This document shows positions 59,394 to 64,000 of a DNA stretch of 64,000 nt, piece by piece. Made by a program: the position numbers and the translations under genes. The stretch is taken from NCBI GenBank assembly GCA_003135135.1, contig PLDK01000030.1:1-64000 (forward strand), in the 5' to 3' direction. The notes beneath the pieces were generated by a model. That model saw only the letters and a list, made by a program, of their open reading frames with translations, ran no database searches and was not told the DNA's origin. The DNA comes from Deltaproteobacteria bacterium. Lineage in GTDB: Bacteria > Desulfobacterota > Binatia > Binatales > Binataceae. How positions within the stretch are numbered: the stretch's first letter is position 1; every line of letters begins with the position of its first letter.

Positions 59394-59924
59394 TCATGAT
59401 TCCGTCGCGGCCGCACCGTCGTAGATGATCCGTCCGTCCGCGACGCGCGCGAATGGCGCGAGCGCGTGCGCCGACAATTTCCCGGTCGGCATGATGTGCT
59501 CGACCGTCCAATCGCGAATCACAAGATTGTCCGAGATGATTCGCCGATGGCATCGCCACCATAATCCTTCGGAACACATGTACGCGGTTCGCGCGCCCGC
59601 GGCGGCTTGCGTCAGTTCGCGCATGCCATCTTCGAAATCCGCGCTCTCCGTATAGTCCGCGTACGATCGGAACGCAGGATGCTCCCATGCGGTATGCGGC
59701 GAGTCGTCGCGCTTCGAATGACGTCTGCCGCCGAGCCGCTTGATCCATCGATACTCGATTCCCGCGCGCTCGAGCGACGTGGAAAGTTCTGCCTGGTTGA
59801 ATTGCGGCCATCGTTTTGAGCTTGGGAACGATCGCACGTCGGCGACGATCGCGATGCGATGCTCGGCGAGCAATTCAAGCAAACGCTCGATCGGATGCGT
59901 CGAATGTCCGATCGTGAAGATCAG
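59394..59924 (-). CDS. DUF488-family protein, probable CTG start
   Basis: A protein of about 176 residues. The conserved DUF488 N-terminus FTIGHSTHPIERLLELL is encoded upstream of the first ATG/GTG/TTG in this frame; the next in-frame stop lies inside the M16 gene with no ordinary start between. CTG at 59924 with AGGA upstream is the best candidate. The body has VADVRSFPSSKRWPQFNQ and YMCSEGLWWRCHRRII (cysteine and histidine). If TTG 59882 is used the family N-terminus is lost. Its 5' end lies 28 bases from the M16 gene stop. Confidence 0.72.
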   Translation of the reverse strand: MIFTIGHSTHPIERLLELLAEHRIAIVADVRSFPSSKRWPQFNQAELSTSLERAGIEYRWIKRLGGRRHSKRDDSPHTAWEHPAFRSYADYTESADFEDGMRELTQAAAGARTAYMCSEGLWWRCHRRIISDNLVIRDWTVEHIMPTGKLSAHALAPFARVADGRIIYDGAAATES

Positions 59925-59952
59925 CGGGTGCGGATCCTGCTCGCTGACGGCC

Positions 59953-61347
59953 CTATTGCGCGCTGGCGGCGTCGGCGGCCTTCTCCATCTGCGAGGTTTT
60001 GATCTTCGCCTCGCTCTGGTTCGCGGCCGCGACGACGATCATCGAATCGGGGTGCAGATATTTTTTTGCAACCGCCAGTACTTCGTCCTTGGTGACCGAT
60101 CCGATCAGCTTCGGATACTGCTCCGCGTAGTCGAGCCCCAGGCCGTAAAACTCGACCTGCACCATGAAGGACGCGATCGCGCTCTGCCGCTCCAGCCCCA
60201 GCGGGAAGCTGCCGATCAGATACTTTTTCGCGCCATCCAGTTCGGCGTCGCTGACCGGTTTTTCCTGGATCTCGCGAAGCTGCTGCAGGATCAAGTCGAT
60301 CGCCTGGTTCGAGCTCTGGTTCTTGGTTTGAAGGGTGATGGTGAACGCGCCCTGGAACTTGCCCGGCTCGAAGCTGCTGGCGACCGAATAGGCGAGCCCG
60401 TGCTGGCTGCGAACGACCTTCACCAGGCGCGAGGAAAATCCGCCGCCGCCCAGTATGTAGTTCATCACTTTCAGCCGGTAAAAATCGGGATTCGAACGCT
60501 CAACGCCGCCGGAGCCCATTATGATGTTGGCTTGCACGACGCTTCGATCGATCAGCTTCAAATGCAGACCCGGCGCGACCGTGATTGGCGGCGGTTGCGC
60601 TTGCGGCGCGACGGAACCGGAAAGGCCGGCCAGCTCTTTTTCAAGTGATACTTTAACTTCGTCGGCGGTCACATCGCCGGCCACCGCGATGATCGCGCTG
60701 CCAAGCTTGTAATTGTCGCGGTAGAAGCCGCGCACGTCGTCAACGCTAAGTTTGCCGGTCGATTCCGGCGAGCCTTCGCCCGGATGCCCATAGGGCGAGT
60801 CGCCGAACAAGTCTTTTGTGAATTCCACATCCGCGACGTAGCCCGGCTGTTCTTCCGCCGCTTTGATTTCCGCGACCTGCTCGGCGCGTTTGCGTTCGAT
60901 ATCGGCGTCGCGAAGTCCGGGCTCCGTCAGGATTCCCCCCAGCAGCTTGAGCGTATCGCCCTGGTACTTCTTCAGCGTCGTCATCCCGGCGGTCGAATAA
61001 TCGCGGCCGGCCGACACCGCGACCGAACTGCCCATGAAATCGACTTTCTGATCGAACTCCGGCGCGGTGAGTTCCTTGGTGCCCTGCGAAAGGCATCGCG
61101 CCGTCAGCTCGGCCAACCCTTCCTTGCCCTTGGGATCGCGCCGCGTGCCCGCGTCAAACGCGATCATCATCGTCACCATCGGCAGTCGATGCTCTTCCGA
61201 GACGACCAGCACCGCGCCGTTGCTGAGCGTCATCTGCTTGATCTCGAGTGCATGCGCCGGCGAGGCCGCGAAGACGAACGCCGCGATTGCCGCGGCGCCA
61301 ACGAAAGCGAAAGCAAACATTTTCATCCGATCCGCCGCGCCGCTCAT
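59953..61347 (-). CDS. Inactive M16-family peptidase partner
   Basis: A 464-residue M16 protein with a signal peptide (AFVGAAAIAAFVFAASPAHA). The HxxEH zinc motif is missing, replaced by LAELTARCLSQGT. The substrate-binding half is kept: FSSRLVKVVRSQHGLAYSV. This is the usual non-catalytic subunit of a heterodimeric M16 enzyme. It overlaps the catalytic gene by four bases. Confidence 0.83.
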   Translation of the reverse strand: MSGAADRMKMFAFAFVGAAAIAAFVFAASPAHALEIKQMTLSNGAVLVVSEEHRLPMVTMMIAFDAGTRRDPKGKEGLAELTARCLSQGTKELTAPEFDQKVDFMGSSVAVSAGRDYSTAGMTTLKKYQGDTLKLLGGILTEPGLRDADIERKRAEQVAEIKAAEEQPGYVADVEFTKDLFGDSPYGHPGEGSPESTGKLSVDDVRGFYRDNYKLGSAIIAVAGDVTADEVKVSLEKELAGLSGSVAPQAQPPPITVAPGLHLKLIDRSVVQANIIMGSGGVERSNPDFYRLKVMNYILGGGGFSSRLVKVVRSQHGLAYSVASSFEPGKFQGAFTITLQTKNQSSNQAIDLILQQLREIQEKPVSDAELDGAKKYLIGSFPLGLERQSAIASFMVQVEFYGLGLDYAEQYPKLIGSVTKDEVLAVAKKYLHPDSMIVVAAANQSEAKIKTSQMEKAADAASAQ

Positions 61348-62768
61348 CGGATCACCTCCGCAACTTCGCCCGGGTCGGGAGCATGGCGCAACTCTCCGCC
61401 GCTGAGTCCGCCGCCTCCATGCGGCAGCACGCCGGTCGGCACCAGCACGCCTTCGGTCATGTTGGCCGCGACCAGATAAGTTTTCGAGACCCGCTGCACG
61501 TCAGCCGCGGTCACCTTGTCGATTCCGTCCAGGTACTTGTCGACGAGATGGTAGTCGCCGAGCAGTTCGTACGTTCCGAGCAATTCGGCCTCGCGCATGA
61601 TCGAGTCCTGCCCGAATACGTATTGGGCCTGCTCGAGATTCTTGGCTTTCTGCAATTCTTCTGCGCCGACGGGAGTATCGCGCAGCGCGGCGAGCTCCTT
61701 TTCGACTTCGGCCTGGGTGTCCGCCGCCTTCATGCCGGGACGCATCTGCGCCGACACGATGAACAATCCCGGATCGAACGAGGTCATCTCATAGCCGGCG
61801 CCGATATCGATCACCATCTGCTTTTCGACGACCAGCTTCTTGTAGAGCCGCGAGCTCTGGCCGTCGCTCAGAATTTCAGAAGCCACTTCGAGCGCGTAAC
61901 TGTCGGGGCTGGAAATATTCGGCACGTGATAGGCCTCTTCGAAGGCCGGAAGATTGGCCGCGTGCTGCAGTTCGACGCGCCGGGTTCCCTGTTGCGGCGG
62001 CTCGAGTTCCGTCACCGGCGGCGGCTTGGGACCGTTCTTGATTCCCGCGAACGCCTCGCTGATTTGCTTGAGCACCTGGTCGGCGTTGAAGTCGCCGACG
62101 GCCACGATCAGCGCGTTTTGCGGCGAGTAATAAGTTTTCTGATACGCCATCGCGTCCGCCAGCGTCAGCCCGTCAACGTCGTGGAACCATCCGATCACCG
62201 GCCAGTGGTATGGATGCGCCAGGTACGCTTGTGCGCGGACCATCTCGTCGAGCGCGTCCTCGGGATTGTCATCGGTGCGCAGCCGCCGCTCTTCGAGCAC
62301 GACGTGTTTCTCTTTGTCAAAATCTTTGGGCTCGAAGTTGGCCATCCGATCGGCTTCGAGCGTGATCGGCACGTCCAGGTGATCCTTGGTGATCTTCTCG
62401 AAATAGTCGGTGAAGTCCGTTTCCGTGAACGCGTTATCCATCCCGCCGTTTTGCTGGATGATCTGCGAGAACTCTTCGGGCCCCAGCTTCTTGGTGCCCT
62501 TGAACATCAGATGCTCGCACAGATGCGACAGTCCCGTCTTGCCCATCTTCTCGTTGCGCGAGCCGACGCGGTAGAAGACGCTGAGGATCGCCAGCGGAGC
62601 CTTGTGATTTTCCAGCACCAGCACTCTGAGCCCGTTGGGAAGAGTCTGCGCCTTGACCGCGTCCGCGATTCCCGCGCGCGCCGGCGCCGAAGCGGCCAGG
62701 CATAGAAGGGTACCGAGCGCCGCCATCGGAACGAGACGGCGATGATTGCCAAAGATCGTGATGAGCAT
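61344..62768 (-). CDS. Catalytic M16-family zinc peptidase
   Basis: A 474-residue M16 peptidase with a signal peptide (MAALGTLLCLAASAPARA). The zinc motif is GLSHLCEHLMF (H82, E85, H86), with a distal glutamate in the following helices (FEPKDFDKEKHVVLEERRLR). With the inactive partner downstream it forms a periplasmic peptidase pair. The intergenic region 62769-62913 separates it from a divergent gene. Confidence 0.85.
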   Translation of the reverse strand: MLITIFGNHRRLVPMAALGTLLCLAASAPARAGIADAVKAQTLPNGLRVLVLENHKAPLAILSVFYRVGSRNEKMGKTGLSHLCEHLMFKGTKKLGPEEFSQIIQQNGGMDNAFTETDFTDYFEKITKDHLDVPITLEADRMANFEPKDFDKEKHVVLEERRLRTDDNPEDALDEMVRAQAYLAHPYHWPVIGWFHDVDGLTLADAMAYQKTYYSPQNALIVAVGDFNADQVLKQISEAFAGIKNGPKPPPVTELEPPQQGTRRVELQHAANLPAFEEAYHVPNISSPDSYALEVASEILSDGQSSRLYKKLVVEKQMVIDIGAGYEMTSFDPGLFIVSAQMRPGMKAADTQAEVEKELAALRDTPVGAEELQKAKNLEQAQYVFGQDSIMREAELLGTYELLGDYHLVDKYLDGIDKVTAADVQRVSKTYLVAANMTEGVLVPTGVLPHGGGGLSGGELRHAPDPGEVAEVIR

Positions 62769-62913
62769 AGCTTACGATCATCTAAGTCCGCCGCTCGCAA
62801 GCAAGTCAAGGAACCACTGTCGACGCCGCCGTCTTGCGCACCGCGCCGGCGATCAAGCCAAATTGCATCGATGTATCGCTCTTTGTAACAATGGTTAGAT
62901 TAGTATTGCGACG

Positions 62914-64000
62914 ATGCCTGAAATTGCCGAAAAAGCGCAGGACCTGTTCGAAATCAAGGGCGTCCTGACGAAGTTCATGCGGATGCTGTTTCCGCTTGAG
63001 TTCCGCATCGACTCGCTTGCCAACAGCGGCCCCATCCTGCCCTTTCACTATCCGCTCCTGCCCGGCGAAATGATCTATCTGCCCGAGCGGCTGGAACCCT
63101 TCGGCACTCGCGGCGACGCCTACATCTACTATTTCGCCACCACCGCCCATCTGGCGGCGCGTCATGACTTCGGCACCTTCAAGCTCAAACTCGCGGACAT
63201 CGCCGGCTTCGAAGAGCGCGGCGAGACCGGCGTCGAGGCCATCGACAGCTTCGTCGCGTCGTTCGACGACCCGGGCCTGGCCGGCGCTCTGATGCGGCTG
63301 GCGGAGTCGGCGCGAATCGACGCCGAACTGGCGCGTCGTTATCGCGGACTTGCACCGCGCATCGCGGGCCTCAATCGCTCTCTCCTGGATAGGCTTCATC
63401 CCGAGTCCTTGAGCACGATGCTGGTGCGCGCGGCGCTCGATCTCGAGCCTGCCGGCGAAGGGCCGGACTCCCCGCTGGTGTGGATGGCGGCGCGGCACTT
63501 CGCGCCCGTTCGTGAGCGCGGCGCCGACGTCATGACCAGCGTCCGCCAGGTCAGCTCCCTCTACAATTGGCTCCAGGAGCTGATTCGCGAGGCGCGCGAA
63601 CGCGGCGAGGGCGATCCGCTCAGCGAAGAAGAAGCCGAGAGGATGCGCAACGACCTGATCAAGGGAATGAAGGGCTCGGAAACGCAGACCGCCGGCGAAG
63701 GCGATGAGGGCGAGGATGGCGACGGCGGCGGCGAGCCCGATCAGAACGTTAAGATGGACGTCTCGGGCAAGCAATCCAAGGGCGGCAAGGGCAGGGCGCT
63801 CTCGCCCGAGGAATTGCGCAAGCTCATCGAGCAGGGCGCCGAGCTCAAACCGTCGCAAGGCGAGGGCAGCGCCGAAGGCGACGGCATGTACCTGACCCAA
63901 CTGACGGGCAAGCAGCTCAGCGAGCTCGAGCAGATGCGCGAGCAGCTCGGCGAGGTCGGCTCCGTCACCGGTCAGGGACGCTTGATGATCGGCCACGGCC
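62914..64000 (+). CDS. NorD-like (VWA-type) protein, cut by window edge
   Basis: At least 362 codons, open to the right edge. The N-terminal part resembles NorD-type proteins: ERLEPFGTRGDAYIYYFATT, then ARHDFGTFKLKL, DDPGLAGALMRLAESARID and ARRYRGL. A highly acidic linker (GEGDEGEDGDGGGEPDQ) follows and a basic stretch (GKQSKGGKGRALSPEELRKL). The von Willebrand domain would lie beyond the window, so this family call is unproven. Divergent from the M16 operon. Confidence 0.5.
   Translation, partial: MPEIAEKAQDLFEIKGVLTKFMRMLFPLEFRIDSLANSGPILPFHYPLLPGEMIYLPERLEPFGTRGDAYIYYFATTAHLAARHDFGTFKLKLADIAGFEERGETGVEAIDSFVASFDDPGLAGALMRLAESARIDAELARRYRGLAPRIAGLNRSLLDRLHPESLSTMLVRAALDLEPAGEGPDSPLVWMAARHFAPVRERGADVMTSVRQVSSLYNWLQELIREARERGEGDPLSEEEAERMRNDLIKGMKGSETQTAGEGDEGEDGDGGGEPDQNVKMDVSGKQSKGGKGRALSPEELRKLIEQGAELKPSQGEGSAEGDGMYLTQLTGKQLSELEQMREQLGEVGSVTGQGRLMIGHG

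Noticed and set aside
61248..62705. 485-codon plus-strand frame
   Set aside because: Antisense to the two M16 genes, which carry signal peptides and family motifs.
62806..63996. 396-codon minus-strand frame at the right edge
   Set aside because: Antisense to the NorD-like gene; leucine-repeat composition is a shadow of that frame.
1..64000. CRISPR arrays, insertion sequences, rRNA genes, replication origin
   Set aside because: Scanned for repeat-spacer arrays, transposase motifs and rRNA signatures by eye; none found. Weak or divergent examples could be missed without a search.

Overview
The window is a GC-rich, densely coded bacterial chromosome segment with about 50 protein genes, one tRNA-Leu, and no rRNA, CRISPR array, insertion sequence or phage genes. 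It looks like a Gram-negative didermic organism: there is a SurA-type periplasmic chaperone next to pdxA, an Mpl peptidoglycan-recycling ligase, DUF1329, DUF992 and DUF2141 exported proteins, and several lipoproteins. Two LLM-class (F420-type) oxidoreductases, tandem COG1233 FAD oxidoreductases, a PPi-type phosphofructokinase and a molybdoenzyme cluster fit an uncultured lineage near the former Deltaproteobacteria (for example Candidatus Binatota). This placement is inferred from gene content only.

Region 1 (1-19.4 kb, all minus strand) is a long, tightly packed gene train. Read in its own direction it starts with an iron-sulfur beta subunit and two tandem molybdopterin alpha subunits of the NarG/EbdA-like DMSO reductase group. 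Three adenylate-forming-enzyme relatives follow, two of them degenerate. Then come a U32-family iron-sulfur protein, a small membrane protein, MoaA, a DUF1329 exported protein, a NarM-like protein and an MqnC-like radical SAM enzyme. A ROK sugar kinase and a GH38 alpha-mannosidase end the train and may be a separate unit. This is the best candidate for an undescribed metabolic system. The upstream gap (19380-20013) carries two matching 16-bp inverted repeats and two promoter-proximal inverted repeats.

Region 2 (20-24.1 kb, minus) is a four-gene operon, twice a COG1233 FAD oxidoreductase followed by an SCP2-like lipid-binding protein. A TetR-type palindrome lies upstream. Region 3 (24.7-29.9 kb) holds a hypothetical gene, an HTH-EIIA fusion regulator and, divergently, a QueC-like enzyme, a BMP-family lipoprotein and an LLM oxidoreductase, then an orphan excisionase-like DNA-binding protein.

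Region 4 (30-44.8 kb) is a mixture: a cyanobacterial-type RNase II, secreted proteins and lipoproteins, tRNA-Leu(UAA), DUF992, a Flp-type pilin, PPi-phosphofructokinase, a frameshifted GFA-family gene, a zinc metalloprotease, a methyltransferase, an F420-type oxidoreductase, DUF2141 and a quinone oxidoreductase. Region 5 (44.9-48.4 kb) is an LD-carboxypeptidase / serine beta-lactamase-fold / mpl run that reads as a murein-recycling operon. Region 6 (48.5-64 kb) has a D-2-hydroxyacid dehydrogenase, a PDZ protein, the housekeeping run mfd-surA-pdxA-uvrA, a DUF488 gene with no ordinary start codon, a paired M16 peptidase operon (one active, one inactive member), and a cut-off NorD-like gene at the right edge.

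All functions come from reading translated motifs and gene order; no database search was run. Start codons were chosen by eye from family length and ribosome-binding sites.
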